Assembly (NCBI RefSeq): GCF_011762125.1
Contig: NZ_JAASQN010000001.1
Coordinates: 868,001-932,000 of the forward strand
Length of the DNA: 64,000 nt
Direction: 5' to 3'
From: Sphingopyxis panaciterrae
GTDB lineage: Bacteria > Pseudomonadota > Alphaproteobacteria > Sphingomonadales > Sphingomonadaceae
Shown piece by piece: positions 35,714-44,618 of this stretch. A model generated the notes under the pieces. The model was not told where the DNA came from and made no database searches. It saw nothing but the letters and a program-made list of their open reading frames with translations. Numbering within the stretch: the stretch's first letter is position 1; each line of letters starts with the position of its first letter. Position numbers and translations under genes: made by a program.

Positions 35714-36670
35714 CTAAACGCGCAGTGCATCGATCAGTTCCCGCATATCCGCAGGGATTTCGCTGTCGAGCGCGATCCTGTTACCGGTCACCGGATGAAT
35801 AAAACCCAAACGGGCCGCGTGCAATGCCTGCCGCACGAAATTCTGCGCTTTCAAGACCTCCGACAACGGTTTTCTGACGCGGCCGTAGACTGGATCTCCG
35901 ACCAGCGGATGCCCGATATGCATCATATGGACACGCACCTGATGCGTGCGCCCGGTTTCGAGCCGGCATTCGACCAACGTCGCATTGTTCAGCGGCTCGA
36001 CCGTCCGGTAATGGGTTATCGCATGCTTGCCGCGGTCTTCAGCGACCACCGCCATCTTCTTGCGGTTCGTGCTCGAACGGCCGAGTGCTGCATCGACCGT
36101 GCCGCTTGCGGGCATCGGGCGCCCCGTGGCGAGTGCCAGATAGCGGCGGTCGATGCTGTGCGCGGCAAATTGTTTCGCCAGCCCCTCATGCGCCTTGTCG
36201 TGCTTGGCGGCGACGATCAGCCCGCTGGTATCCTTGTCGATGCGGTGGACGATCCCCGGCCGCGCGACCCCGCCGATGCCCGAAAGCTGGCCCGCGCAGT
36301 GATGGAGCAACGCATTGACCATCGTCCCGTCGAGGTTGCCGGCGGCCGGATGGACGACCATCCCCGCGGGCTTGTCGACGACAATCAGATGCTCGTCCTC
36401 ATAAGCGATGACGAGGTCCATGTCTTGCGCGACATTATGTGCCGGCGCGGCGGGAGGAATTCGTACCTTGATCGTCGCGGGCGCGGCGGCCTTCGCCGAC
36501 GGATCCCAGAGGATTGTGCCGCCGGAATCGGCAACGCGACCGCCCTTGATCAGGCTCTTCAAACGTTCGCGCGAAAGATTGGGGAGGGCTTCGGCCAGCG
36601 CCCGGTCGAGCCGCAATCCGGCTGCGCTGTCATCCAGCGCGACGGTCAATATGTCGTCTTCCCCCGGCAT
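35714..36670 (-). CDS. rluD: RluA-family 23S rRNA pseudouridine synthase
   Basis: A 318-residue pseudouridine synthase. N-terminal S4 RNA-binding domain (LRLDRALAEALPNLSRERLKSLIKGGRV, about 17-45), then the catalytic domain with VVDKPAGMVVHPAAGN, the catalytic Asp in VHRIDKDTSGLIVAAK, and the RluD-typical LETGRTHQVRVHMMHIGHPLVGDPVYG. The S4 domain plus the HRIDKDTSGL motif favours RluD, which modifies helix 69 of 23S rRNA and helps 50S assembly. It precedes rpoH on the same strand. Divergent from chpT. Confidence 0.92.
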   Translation of the reverse strand: MPGEDDILTVALDDSAAGLRLDRALAEALPNLSRERLKSLIKGGRVADSGGTILWDPSAKAAAPATIKVRIPPAAPAHNVAQDMDLVIAYEDEHLIVVDKPAGMVVHPAAGNLDGTMVNALLHHCAGQLSGIGGVARPGIVHRIDKDTSGLIVAAKHDKAHEGLAKQFAAHSIDRRYLALATGRPMPASGTVDAALGRSSTNRKKMAVVAEDRGKHAITHYRTVEPLNNATLVECRLETGRTHQVRVHMMHIGHPLVGDPVYGRVRKPLSEVLKAQNFVRQALHAARLGFIHPVTGNRIALDSEIPADMRELIDALRV

Positions 36671-36824
36671 TGAACGCGATATGGGTTCCTGGCATAGAAT
36701 TTCAAGAACGGAGCCTTCGCCGGGATGACGAGAACGATGGTGCTTGCCCTTATGCCTGCCGCTGCCCTAGGAGCAGGATCACGCCGGAAACTGCCGGATA
36801 CTGCGCTGGGGAGCCACTTTATTC

Positions 36825-37478
36825 ATGTCCGACGATCGCGTCGATTTCGCATCCATGCTGGCCTCGCGCCTGTGTCATGACCTGCTGAGCCCGGTAGGCG
36901 CCTTCGCGAACGGGCTGGAACTGCTCGCCGACGAAAAAGACCCCGAAATGCGCGCGCGCTGTTTCGAGTTGCTCGAACAGAGCGCGCGGACATCGGCAGC
37001 GAAACTGAAGTTCTTCCGCCTCGCCTTCGGCTCCGCAGGGGGCTTTGGCGAAGCGGTGCCGCCGGACGAAGCAAAGGCGGCGATCGAGGGAATCATGGCC
37101 GAACGGCCGATCACGCTGAACTGGATGATCGGCGAGGAGTCTTTGCCGAAGCCCGCGGTGAAGATCATCCTCAACCTCGCACTGATCCTCGTCGATGCGC
37201 TGGTGCGCGGCGGACGGCTCGACATCGGCTGCGAACGACAGGGTGCGGCCCCCGACGGGGCGATCGAGATTGCCTTGCATGTCGAGGCCGAGCGCATCTT
37301 CCTGGACGCCGATGTCGAACGCATCCTGGCCGAGGGCGAAACAACCGGCGCCATGACGTCACGCACCGCGCCCGCGATCCTCGTTCAGGCGGTGGCAGCG
37401 CAAAATGCCGGGACAGTCATGCTCGCCCGCGAAACGCCGACCTCGCTCCTCGTCGGTGCGGTGCTCAAGGGGCGTTAG
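36825..37478 (+). CDS. chpT: Histidine phosphotransferase ChpT
   Basis: A 217-residue phosphotransferase that in Caulobacter carries phosphate from CckA to CtrA and CpdR. Seen: an N-terminal dimerisation/phosphotransfer helix, DFASMLASRLCHDLLSPVGAFANGLELL, with the phosphorylated His18, and a degenerate ATPase-like C-terminal domain (PKPAVKIILNLALILVDALVRGG). No ATP-binding G boxes are visible, as expected. Its stop codon TAG is the first three bases of a 133-bp palindrome. The cognate kinase gene cckA is about 16 kb downstream. It lies upstream of the chemotaxis operon, probably as a separate unit. Confidence 0.9.
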   Translation: MSDDRVDFASMLASRLCHDLLSPVGAFANGLELLADEKDPEMRARCFELLEQSARTSAAKLKFFRLAFGSAGGFGEAVPPDEAKAAIEGIMAERPITLNWMIGEESLPKPAVKIILNLALILVDALVRGGRLDIGCERQGAAPDGAIEIALHVEAERIFLDADVERILAEGETTGAMTSRTAPAILVQAVAAQNAGTVMLARETPTSLLVGAVLKGR

Positions 37479-37608
37479 AGTCTGTCGCGGAGAGATTGAA
37501 ATCGGCCCCCGCACAGCGGTTGCCGTGGGAAACCCGCGGCGCGCCGCTCCTTGCCGGCGGGCTTCCCACGGCAATCACGACGCCTCAATCTCTCCGGGAC
37601 AGACTCTA
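37476..37608. repeat. 133-bp palindromic (MITE-like) element overlapping the chpT stop
   Basis: Outer arms of 24 bases (37476-37499 and 37585-37608) are inverted repeats with one mismatch (TAGAGTCTGTC... / ...GACAGACTCTA). Inner arms (37519-37536 and 37559-37576, core GTTGCCGTGGGAA) form a second stem. The whole would fold into a long cruciform or RNA hairpin. The left arm begins with the TAG stop of chpT. It carries no coding sequence and may be a non-autonomous mobile element and also a terminator. Confidence 0.8.
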
Positions 37609-37754
37609 GGTCCTTCTGTCCCAAGGCTGTCTGCGATTTGGGCCGCGCCCATGTGAGACAGGTCATAGCGCCGGTTCGGGGCGCCTCGTATCGGCAATGG
37701 CGAGTTGAAGGCCCGCCGATCATCCGGCCGGGCGCGAGATAGGGAGAGGCGCGC

Positions 37755-38210
37755 ATGGCCGACGGTTTCCGTCCGAACGGTTCGAACAGAGCCTATCGAC
37801 GTCTTGGTGCGAGTCTGGCCGTCGCTGCGATTTTTGGAGCCACGTCGATGGCGGGCGCCGTGGTGCCGCAATCGCCGAGCCTCGAGCGTGAGAGCCGCGA
37901 ACGGCTGGACCGTGAGCTGGACGGTGCAGGAATAGGCGAGGTAGCGCGGTCGGCGGTCATGGTGACGCTGTTCGGCGCACTGGGTGCAGAGCCCACCGAC
38001 GGGCAATATCGTTACCGCGAACCCTATCCCCAGCTTCCCGACGTCGATGCCGTCGCGCGGCCGGTTCGCCCCAATTGCACCGCCGTCGCGCTGACCGTGA
38101 TGCCAAAGGCCGAACGCGCCGGCGTGGTGATCGTGAACGGACTTTATTGCATCGCCGATCGTGAAAAATATGTGTGGCAGATCCATTCGCTGAAGGTGGG
38201 GCGGGATTAA
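37755..38210 (+). CDS. Hypothetical protein with N-terminal signal/membrane segment
   Basis: A 151-residue protein I do not recognise. An N-terminal basic stretch (residues 1-17) is followed by a hydrophobic segment (LGASLAVAAIFGATSMAGAVV), a signal peptide or anchor. The rest has ERESRERLDRELDGAGIGEVARSA, a probable helix, and two Cys (in RPNCTAV and NGLYCIAD) that could form a disulfide. The ribosome site AGGGAGAGG precedes ATG 37755. It lies between chpT and cheA on the same strand. A periplasmic or membrane location is likely and the function is unknown. Confidence 0.7.
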   Translation: MADGFRPNGSNRAYRRLGASLAVAAIFGATSMAGAVVPQSPSLERESRERLDRELDGAGIGEVARSAVMVTLFGALGAEPTDGQYRYREPYPQLPDVDAVARPVRPNCTAVALTVMPKAERAGVVIVNGLYCIADREKYVWQIHSLKVGRD

Positions 38211-38232
38211 TGCCCGCACGGGATGGATGGAT

Positions 38233-38377
38233 GTCGGCTTTGGGGTGGGGAGCGGACATATAGCCCTCTCCCCTTCAGGGGAGAGGGTTGGGAGAGGGGG
38301 ACGTGGCCAAACCCCTCTCAACTCCGGCTAGCCAGCAAGCTGGCAAGCCTGCGTATCTCTCCCCTAAAGGGGAGAGA
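38233..38377. repeat. Composite repeat in the 309-bp gap before cheA
   Basis: The gap 38211-38519 contains a fragment, CGGCTTTGGGGTGGGGAGCG at about 38235, shared with 5611-5640 (inverted) and 46139. Two hairpins follow: CCCTCTCCCC/GGGGAGAGGG (38264-38287) and TCTCTCCCC/GGGGAGAGA (38356-38377). The remainder (38378-38519) is AT-richer and holds the cheA promoter region. Confidence 0.7.
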
Positions 38378-38519
38378 ATAATCCGTGGAACGGCAACTAC
38401 CGGCCTAAACCCGTCATTCCTGTAGCGGGCCCGTCAGCGATATAATCGCGAAGCAAAACCGTCCATTAACCATTGTCGGTCATGGTCGCGCTTCGAATTT
38501 GGGGCGCACCGGTACCGTC

Positions 38520-40895
38520 ATGGACGATCTGCTGAACGACTTTTTGGCCGAAACGGCGGAAATTCTCGCGGAAGCCGGCGGGGCCATCGTCGCGTGGGAA
38601 GCGGATCCGGCTGACCGCGACCGTCTCGACGCGATTTTTCGTCTCGTTCACACGATCAAGGGCAGTTCAGGTTTTCTGTCGCTGCCGCGGGTCACGGCGC
38701 TGTCGCACGCGGCCGAAGGGGCGCTTGATCAGGTGCGACGCGGTCATCGGGCGGCCGACGCAGCGCTTGTGACCGCGGTGCTCGCCATCATCGACCGGCT
38801 ATCGGGCGTGTGTGCCGCGCTCGGCACCACCGGCGTCGAACCGGCGGGCGACGACGCTTATGTCATCGATGCGCTGGCCGAGACCGGGGACATACCGCAC
38901 GCGCCCGTCGAGGTCGCCGGGGTGCCGCTGCGCCGCGAAGATGACCTGACCGCCGAGTTGCAGAACTGGCGATCGATCCGCGTGCCGCTGCCCCTGCTCG
39001 ACAGCGTGATGACCGGGGTCACCGATATCGTCCTGGCCCGCAATGAATTCGCCCGGATGCTGCGCGAATCGGGGGCCGATGCGTCGCTGATCGCATCCTT
39101 CGACCGCCTGTCGGATTCGATCGCGGGCATGCGCCAGTCGGTCAGCCAGATGCGGATGCAGCGCATCGACAAATTGTTCGCGCCGTTGCCGCGCATCGTG
39201 CGCGACCTGGCGCAGGGTCTCGGCAAGAAAATCCGGTTCGATACCAGCGGCGGCGAGGTCGAACTCGATCGCGAAATGATGGAGAATATCCGCGACCCGC
39301 TGATCCATATCGTCCGCAACGCGATCGACCATGGCATCGAACCGCTCGACGAACGCGTCGCGGCGGGCAAGGGTGTCACCGCGACGATCTCGGTCGCGGC
39401 GCGCCAGTCGGGCAACCAGATCGAAATCGCGATTCGCGACGATGGCAGGGGCCTGTCGGCCGACGCGCTGGTTGCCAAGGCGATTGCCGCCCGCATCGTG
39501 ACCGCAGGCGAAGCGCGCGCCATGGCACAGAAGGACAAAATTGCGCTCATCTTCCGGCCCGGCTTTTCGACCGCATCAGAGATTACGGCGATTTCGGGCC
39601 GCGGGGTGGGCATGGATATCGTCAAATCGAACCTCGAAAAGATCGGCGGCGTCGTCGATGTGCGCAACGAAGAGGGACGCGGGCTGACGATCATCTTGCG
39701 CGTGCCGATGACTCTGACGATCATTTCGGGCCTGATGGTGCGCGCCGCAGGGCAATATTTCGCCATTCCGCGCGGGGCGGTCCGCGAAATCATGCTGGAA
39801 ACGAGCGACACCGTCCGCATCGATCGCGTCGGCGGCGGCGAACTTGCCACGGTGCGCGGCGACCAATTGCCGTTGTTGCGGCTCGAGGATGTGCTTGGCT
39901 GTACGAGCGACGACCAGGACGACGTCGACGACCGCGCGCTGGTCGTGATCCGGCCGGGGCAGGGGCAAAGCTATGCGCTCAGCGTTGCGGCGATCCACGA
40001 TCATGAGGAACTGGTGATCAAGCCCGCAGCGCCGATGATCATGGCGACGGGGCTTTATGCCGGGACGACCTTGCCCGACAACGGCCGCCCGGTGCTGCTG
40101 CTCGACGTGCAGGGGCTGCTTGCCGCGTCGGGTATCGATGCCTCCGAAGCCGCGCGCAACGCCGATGCGGCGGATGAAGCCGCGGCCTCGCGCAATGCGA
40201 CCCAGTTGCTGCTCTTTCGCGATACGAATGGGCGGACGCGCGGGGTTCCGCTTTCGGTCATCGAACGCGTCGAAGAAGTGCCGGCGGATGCGTTGTTCGA
40301 GGCTGCAGGCCGCGTCCAGGTCCGGATCGGCAGCGATATTTTCGCGGTCCATGCCGCACAGCGGCCCGACGTCGATGGCGCAGTCAAGCTGCTGCGCCTT
40401 TACGACGGACGCGCCGCGCTTTGTTATCCGATCGCCGCGGTAATCGACATCGTCCGCTTGCCCGATGCGATCCAGCCGGCGGCGGCGCCGGGACTGGTCG
40501 CCGGAGTTGTCCTGATCGGCGGCGATCCGGTCGAACTGATCGATCCTTTCTGGCTGATGGCGCAATATGGCGGCGGCGAAGCTCCGATGCTGCGCCAGCC
40601 GCTTTGCCGCCTGGCCGACGATCGCGACGGGTGGGGCCGTCATTTTCTGGCGCCGATCCTGCGCACCGCGGGCTACCGCGTCGTATCGGGCGATGACGCC
40701 GACGAAGCGGCCGACGTGCTGCTCTGTCTATCCGATGGGGACGGTCCCTGTGCTCATGCCGATGCCGACGCGCCGGTCATCCGCCTGCGAGCATCGATCG
40801 CGGCGGCCGGGCCTGACGACAAGACTGTCTATCGTTACGATCGGGCCGCGCTGCTCGATGCGCTGCGCCTGTGTGTCGGGGGAGGCCGCGCATGA
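38520..40895 (+). CDS. cheA: Chemotaxis histidine kinase CheA with duplicated CheW-like domain and receiver-like tail
   Basis: A 791-residue kinase. Order: P1 phosphotransfer domain with His44 (RLVHTIKGSSGFLSL), no recognisable P2 CheY-binding domain, a dimerisation region (about 140-230), HATPase (NAIDHGIEP, DDGRGL, GRGVGMDIV), a CheW-like domain (about 395-545), a second CheW-like part (about 560-690), and a C-terminal receiver-like segment (LADDRDGWGRHFLAPILRTAGYRV...) without a clear phospho-acceptor Asp. Start MDDLLNDF (ATG 38520) is chosen as the natural P1 start. Controls flagellar rotation through CheY and CheB. Its stop overlaps the cheW start (ATGA). Confidence 0.92.
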   Translation: MDDLLNDFLAETAEILAEAGGAIVAWEADPADRDRLDAIFRLVHTIKGSSGFLSLPRVTALSHAAEGALDQVRRGHRAADAALVTAVLAIIDRLSGVCAALGTTGVEPAGDDAYVIDALAETGDIPHAPVEVAGVPLRREDDLTAELQNWRSIRVPLPLLDSVMTGVTDIVLARNEFARMLRESGADASLIASFDRLSDSIAGMRQSVSQMRMQRIDKLFAPLPRIVRDLAQGLGKKIRFDTSGGEVELDREMMENIRDPLIHIVRNAIDHGIEPLDERVAAGKGVTATISVAARQSGNQIEIAIRDDGRGLSADALVAKAIAARIVTAGEARAMAQKDKIALIFRPGFSTASEITAISGRGVGMDIVKSNLEKIGGVVDVRNEEGRGLTIILRVPMTLTIISGLMVRAAGQYFAIPRGAVREIMLETSDTVRIDRVGGGELATVRGDQLPLLRLEDVLGCTSDDQDDVDDRALVVIRPGQGQSYALSVAAIHDHEELVIKPAAPMIMATGLYAGTTLPDNGRPVLLLDVQGLLAASGIDASEAARNADAADEAAASRNATQLLLFRDTNGRTRGVPLSVIERVEEVPADALFEAAGRVQVRIGSDIFAVHAAQRPDVDGAVKLLRLYDGRAALCYPIAAVIDIVRLPDAIQPAAAPGLVAGVVLIGGDPVELIDPFWLMAQYGGGEAPMLRQPLCRLADDRDGWGRHFLAPILRTAGYRVVSGDDADEAADVLLCLSDGDGPCAHADADAPVIRLRASIAAAGPDDKTVYRYDRAALLDALRLCVGGGRA

Positions 40896-41329
40896 TGGAC
40901 AAACTCTATCTGGTCGCGCGCATTGCCGATACGCGGGTCGCGCTGCGCAGCCATGCGATCCATTCGGTGGTGACCGTCGGCACGCCGGTCCGGGTGCCCG
41001 CCGCGCCGCCGCATGTCGCGGGGCTTTTCGCGCTGCGCAGCCGCGTCTTCACGCTGATCGACCCGCATGTCGTCGTCGGGCTGCCGCCCGTGCCGGTCAT
41101 CCCCGGACAACGGGCGATCGTCGTCGATGTCGCCGACCATGGCTATGCGCTGCTCGCCGACGAGGTTGAGGATGTCTGCTTCATCGATGCGCCCGAGGCG
41201 CGGATCGTGAGCAGATTGCTACCGGGCTGGGCGCGCGTCGCCGATGCGGTCATCGAACATCAGGGGGCATCATTGCTCGTCGTTGATCCGTCGCATTTCG
41301 TCACGTTGCCGGCCCAGGCGGCGGCGTGA
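40892..41329 (+). CDS. cheW: Chemotaxis coupling protein CheW
   Basis: A 145-residue CheW-domain protein that links chemoreceptors to CheA. Seen: KLYLVARIADTRVALRSHAIHSVVTVGTPVRVPAAPPHVAGLFALRSRVFTLIDPHVVVGL (in parts), the usual beta-barrel with the central G-L-x-x-L-R-x-x-V motif, and IVVDVADHGYALLADEVEDVCFI. ATG 40892 overlaps the cheA stop (ATGA). ATG 40895 directly after it is an alternative. The 88-bp gap to cheY contains a TTAA-N8-TTAAC pair. Confidence 0.9.
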   Translation: MMDKLYLVARIADTRVALRSHAIHSVVTVGTPVRVPAAPPHVAGLFALRSRVFTLIDPHVVVGLPPVPVIPGQRAIVVDVADHGYALLADEVEDVCFIDAPEARIVSRLLPGWARVADAVIEHQGASLLVVDPSHFVTLPAQAAA

Positions 41330-41417
41330 TTCATCGGGTTATTAACCGGGCTGTTAACGGGCTGGACACCCCTTCGCCATAACGTGGCGGATATCCCCGG
41401 GGGGTCGGAGATTGTTT

Positions 41418-41792
41418 ATGTTGAAATCCTGTCTGGTCGTCGACGATAGCAAGGTGATCCGCAAGGTCGCCCGTCACATACTGGAAAGCATGTCCTTTGC
41501 CGTCAACGAGGCGGCCGACGGGCAGGAGGCGCTGACCTTCTGCCGCGCGCATCGTCCCGATGTCATCCTGCTCGACTGGAACATGCCGGTGATGAGCGGG
41601 ATGGAATTCCTGGGGGCGTTCAACGATCTGGATTATGGCCGCGAAGAACGGCCGCGGGTGGTATTCTGCACCACCGAAAACAGCATCGACCACATCCGCG
41701 CCGCGATCGAGGCGGGCGCTGACGAATATGTGATGAAGCCGTTCGACCGCGAAACGCTGGAAGGAAAGTTGCAACTCGTCGGCGTGGCCTAG
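41418..41792 (+). CDS. cheY: Chemotaxis response regulator CheY
   Basis: A 124-residue stand-alone receiver. Seen: the acidic pair in CLVVDDSKVIRK (Asp9, Asp10), the phospho-acceptor Asp53 in VILLDWNMPVMSGMEFL, FCTTEN with the switch Thr, and YVMKPFDRETL with the conserved Lys. Phosphorylated by CheA, it would act on the flagellar motor. ATG 41418 is preferred to TTG 41412, with GGAG seven bases upstream. It is 12 bases from cheB. Confidence 0.93.
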   Translation: MLKSCLVVDDSKVIRKVARHILESMSFAVNEAADGQEALTFCRAHRPDVILLDWNMPVMSGMEFLGAFNDLDYGREERPRVVFCTTENSIDHIRAAIEAGADEYVMKPFDRETLEGKLQLVGVA

Positions 41793-41804
41793 GAGAATCC
41801 TGGC

Positions 41805-42917
41805 ATGGCGACATCGCAGCGCCTTTTTCCCGATAATCCCCAGGGCGCCGGTGTGCCGGCAACCCGGTCGGTGCGTGTGATGCTCGTCGACGACAGCCTG
41901 GTCGTCCGCAGCATCCTCGAACGCATCGTCGACCAGCATCCGGGGCTGAAGATCTGCGCGTCGGTCGCCTCCGCGCAAGACGCGCTCGCCTTTCTTTCCT
42001 GCGAGCCGGTCGACGTCGTGATCCTCGACATCGAAATGCCTGGAATGAACGGTATCGATGCCCTGCCGCACATCATCGAGCGGGCCGAGAATGCGCGCGT
42101 CCTCATCCTGTCGTCGAACTGCGTCGAAGGCGGACCCGCCGCGATCGAGGCGCTGGCCCTCGGCGCGAGCGATACGCTCGCCAAGCCCGGCCGCGGCAGT
42201 TTTTCGGGGCGCTTTGCCGAAGTGCTCACCGAACGCATCCTGTCGCTCGGCCAGCAGCCGACGCCTGCGGCGACGCGCGCGGCACAGCGCGCGGCGCCGC
42301 CGCCAGCCCCGGTCGCGATCGACTCCGCGCAGCCGATCGAATGCATCGCGGTGGCCGCATCGACAGGCGGCATCCCGGCTTTCGCGAGTTTTCTGGCCAA
42401 TCTCGACCCACGCATCACCGCGCCGATCCTGCTGACCCAGCATTTGCCCGACGCCTTCATGGAGTTTTACGCCAAGCAGATCGCAACAATGACGACACGC
42501 CGCGTCCAGGTCGCGGCGGGGGGCATGGCGGTCGAGCGCGGGCATATCTATCTGGCGCCGGGCGACGCGCATCTGATGCTTGCGACCCATGGCCAGCGCC
42601 GCGAAATCCTGCTCGACCGGCGCCAGACCGACAACGGCTGCTGCCCGTCCGCCGATCCGATGCTCGAAGCGGTCGCCGAAACCTATGGCAAGGGCGCGGT
42701 GGCGGTGATCCTCAGCGGCATGGGGCGCGACGGCGCGAACGGCGCCCAGAGACTGAAGGCGGCGGGCGGCACGGTCTTCGCGCAGGCGCCCGAAAGCTGC
42801 GTCATCTGGGGGATGCCGGGCGCGGTCGCCAAGGCGGGGATCGCGGCGGCGACGCTCAATCCCGACGCCATTGCGCTGATGCTCGGCAGCTTTCTTGCGG
42901 GGCGCGGCAAACCATGA
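41805..42917 (+). CDS. cheB: Chemotaxis protein-glutamate methylesterase CheB
   Basis: A 370-residue two-domain protein. N-terminal receiver (VMLVDDSLVVRSILERIV, phospho-acceptor Asp75 in VVILDIEMPGMNGID), a linker with an Ala/Pro-rich part, and the C-terminal methylesterase with the catalytic Ser (CIAVAASTGGIPAF), His (LLTQHLPDAFMEF) and Asp (ILSGMGRDGANG). It removes methyl groups from chemoreceptors for adaptation. Stop overlaps the cheR start (ATGA at 42914-42917). Confidence 0.95.
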   Translation: MATSQRLFPDNPQGAGVPATRSVRVMLVDDSLVVRSILERIVDQHPGLKICASVASAQDALAFLSCEPVDVVILDIEMPGMNGIDALPHIIERAENARVLILSSNCVEGGPAAIEALALGASDTLAKPGRGSFSGRFAEVLTERILSLGQQPTPAATRAAQRAAPPPAPVAIDSAQPIECIAVAASTGGIPAFASFLANLDPRITAPILLTQHLPDAFMEFYAKQIATMTTRRVQVAAGGMAVERGHIYLAPGDAHLMLATHGQRREILLDRRQTDNGCCPSADPMLEAVAETYGKGAVAVILSGMGRDGANGAQRLKAAGGTVFAQAPESCVIWGMPGAVAKAGIAAATLNPDAIALMLGSFLAGRGKP

Positions 42918-43774
42918 TGGGCGGTGGCGGCGCCAGCGAATCGGCGTATCGCGTGCTGATGGGCGTACTCGAATCGCGGACCGGGCAGACGCTGTCGCCG
43001 AACCGCATCTGGCGCATCGAAATGTCACTGAAGCCGGTGATGCAGCGCCATGGCGTCGCCGATCTCGACGCACTGGTCGGAGCGCTGGTGACCTCGAACA
43101 GCCGGCAGTTGCTCGACGACACAGTCGATGCGATGCTCAACAACGAGACCTATTTCTATCGCGAACATAGTGTCTTCGATGACATTTCTTCGACCGCACT
43201 CGAACATTTGCGCAAGTTGAATGCGGCGTGTCGCCGCATTACCATCTGGCATTGCGGCGTATCGACGGGGCAGGAAGCCTATTCCATTGCGATGCTGCTC
43301 GCCGAACAGGATGCGAAATGGGCAGGCTGGCAAGTCGATATCGTCGGCACGGACGTCAGCATCCATGCGATTTCGCGCGCGCGCATCGGGCTTTACAGCC
43401 AGTTCGAAATCCAGCGCGGGCTCCCGGTGCAGCGCATGGTCCGCTGGTTCGACCAGACCGATGGCGGCTGGCTCGCCAAGGCCGATATTCGCCGCCGCAT
43501 CGATTTTTCGGTGCAGAATATGCTGACCGACCGGCCGCCGCTGGCGAGCCCGGCCGATCTGATTTTCTGCCGCAATCTCCTGCTCTATTTCTCGCTGCCG
43601 ATGCGGCAGAAGGCGTTTGCGAAGCTGCGTGCGATGGCGGCGCCGCAAAGCTTCCTCGTGCTCGGGGCAGGGGAAACGGTGCTGGGGCAGACCGACCAGT
43701 TCGTCGCCAGCCCGCGGCTGCGCGGCCTCTATGAGCCCGCCGATCAGCAGGCGCGCTGCGCCACCGCTGCCTGA
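42914..43774 (+). CDS. cheR: Chemotaxis protein-glutamate methyltransferase CheR
   Basis: A 286-residue SAM-dependent methyltransferase that methylates chemoreceptor Glu residues. Seen: an N-terminal helical domain with the typical DDTVDAMLNNETYFYREHSVFDDI, the SAM-binding region ITIWHCGVSTGQEAYSIAMLL, VDIVGTDVSIHAISRARIGLYSQFEIQRGLP and the late DLIFCRNLLLYFS. ATG 42914 overlaps the cheB stop (ATGA). An upstream in-frame open stretch is a shadow of cheB. Last gene of the che operon. Confidence 0.95.
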   Translation: MMGGGGASESAYRVLMGVLESRTGQTLSPNRIWRIEMSLKPVMQRHGVADLDALVGALVTSNSRQLLDDTVDAMLNNETYFYREHSVFDDISSTALEHLRKLNAACRRITIWHCGVSTGQEAYSIAMLLAEQDAKWAGWQVDIVGTDVSIHAISRARIGLYSQFEIQRGLPVQRMVRWFDQTDGGWLAKADIRRRIDFSVQNMLTDRPPLASPADLIFCRNLLLYFSLPMRQKAFAKLRAMAAPQSFLVLGAGETVLGQTDQFVASPRLRGLYEPADQQARCATAA

Positions 43775-43852
43775 GGCCCGTAGCTGAGCTTGCAATTTGT
43801 CCGCCGCTGGCGCAATCGGGACCGAGCAGGCTGAGGACGGGCAACGATACGA

Positions 43853-44542
43853 ATGAGCGACTTCATCGAACGCTGGTCCCCCAATTTCGACGATCGCGCG
43901 CTGCCCGTATCCATGATCGTGCTCCATTATACCGGCATGAAGACCGGGGCCGAAGCCCTTGATAGACTTGCCGATCCCGAAGCGAAGGTGTCGGCCCATT
44001 ATGTCGTCAGCGAGGATGGCCAGATCACCCACATGGTGCCCGAGGACAAGCGCGCATGGCATGCGGGCAAGTCGCACTGGCGCGGGATCAGCGACATTAA
44101 TTCGGCAAGTGTCGGGATCGAGATCGTCAATCCCGGCCACGAATGGGGTTATGTGCCCTTTCCCGATCCGCAGGTCGCCTCGGTCGTGCGGCTTGTCCAC
44201 CTGATCAAGGACCGTCATTCGGTCACGCGCGGCAATGTCGTCGGCCATTCGGACATCGCACCGCGGCGCAAGCAAGACCCGGGTGAACTGTTCCCGTGGG
44301 ACGAACTGGCGCGCCGCCGCCTCGCTCTGCCGCGCCCGACCAAGAAGCTGACCGACCCCTTATGGACCGACGCGGGCTTCCTGCTCGCGCTCGAACGCTT
44401 CGGCTATGATGTGACCGATGGGTTTGCGGCGACGGTGGCATTTCAGCGCCGCTTCCGCCCTGAGCTGATCGACGGGACGATCGACGGCGAGTGCCGCGCG
44501 ATCCTGCTGGCGCTGTTGCTTCCGCAGCCCGAGGGCAATTAA
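43853..44542 (+). CDS. N-acetylmuramoyl-L-alanine amidase (AmiD/AmpD-like, with peptidoglycan-binding domain)
   Basis: A 229-residue amidase_2 (T7 lysozyme-like) zinc enzyme. Seen: VSMIVLHYTGM with the first zinc His, KVSAHYVVSEDGQITHMVPEDKRAWHAGKS, INSASVGIEIVNPG with the catalytic-region Glu, and VVGHSDIAPRRKQDPGELFPW with the remaining His/Asp ligands. The C-terminal ~55 residues form a peptidoglycan-binding repeat (FLLALERFGYDVTDGFAATVAFQRRFRP). No N-terminal signal peptide is visible, so a cytosolic AmpD-like role in muropeptide recycling is more likely than cell separation. Both remain possible. Confidence 0.88.
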   Translation: MSDFIERWSPNFDDRALPVSMIVLHYTGMKTGAEALDRLADPEAKVSAHYVVSEDGQITHMVPEDKRAWHAGKSHWRGISDINSASVGIEIVNPGHEWGYVPFPDPQVASVVRLVHLIKDRHSVTRGNVVGHSDIAPRRKQDPGELFPWDELARRRLALPRPTKKLTDPLWTDAGFLLALERFGYDVTDGFAATVAFQRRFRPELIDGTIDGECRAILLALLLPQPEGN

Positions 44543-44618
44543 TCCCTGCCGCCGCCGCCGCGCAGGCGGGGGCGACGAATCCTCGCTAATCTCCGCAAAC
44601 ATTGCTATACTCCCACTC

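Noticed and set aside
36687..36716. GTTC...GAAC pair before chpT as a possible SOS box
   Set aside because: The half-sites are inverted and wrongly spaced. The alphaproteobacterial LexA box is a direct GTTC-N7-GTTC repeat.
36725..36880. Small plus-strand frame (51 codons) ahead of chpT
   Set aside because: It overlaps the chpT start by more than 50 bases, lacks a ribosome site and turns Arg-rich halfway, so it is probably a shadow.
41342..41358. TTAA-N8-TTAAC as a definite CtrA box
   Set aside because: The normal spacer is seven bases. It is kept only as a weak hint in the findings and not annotated as a site.
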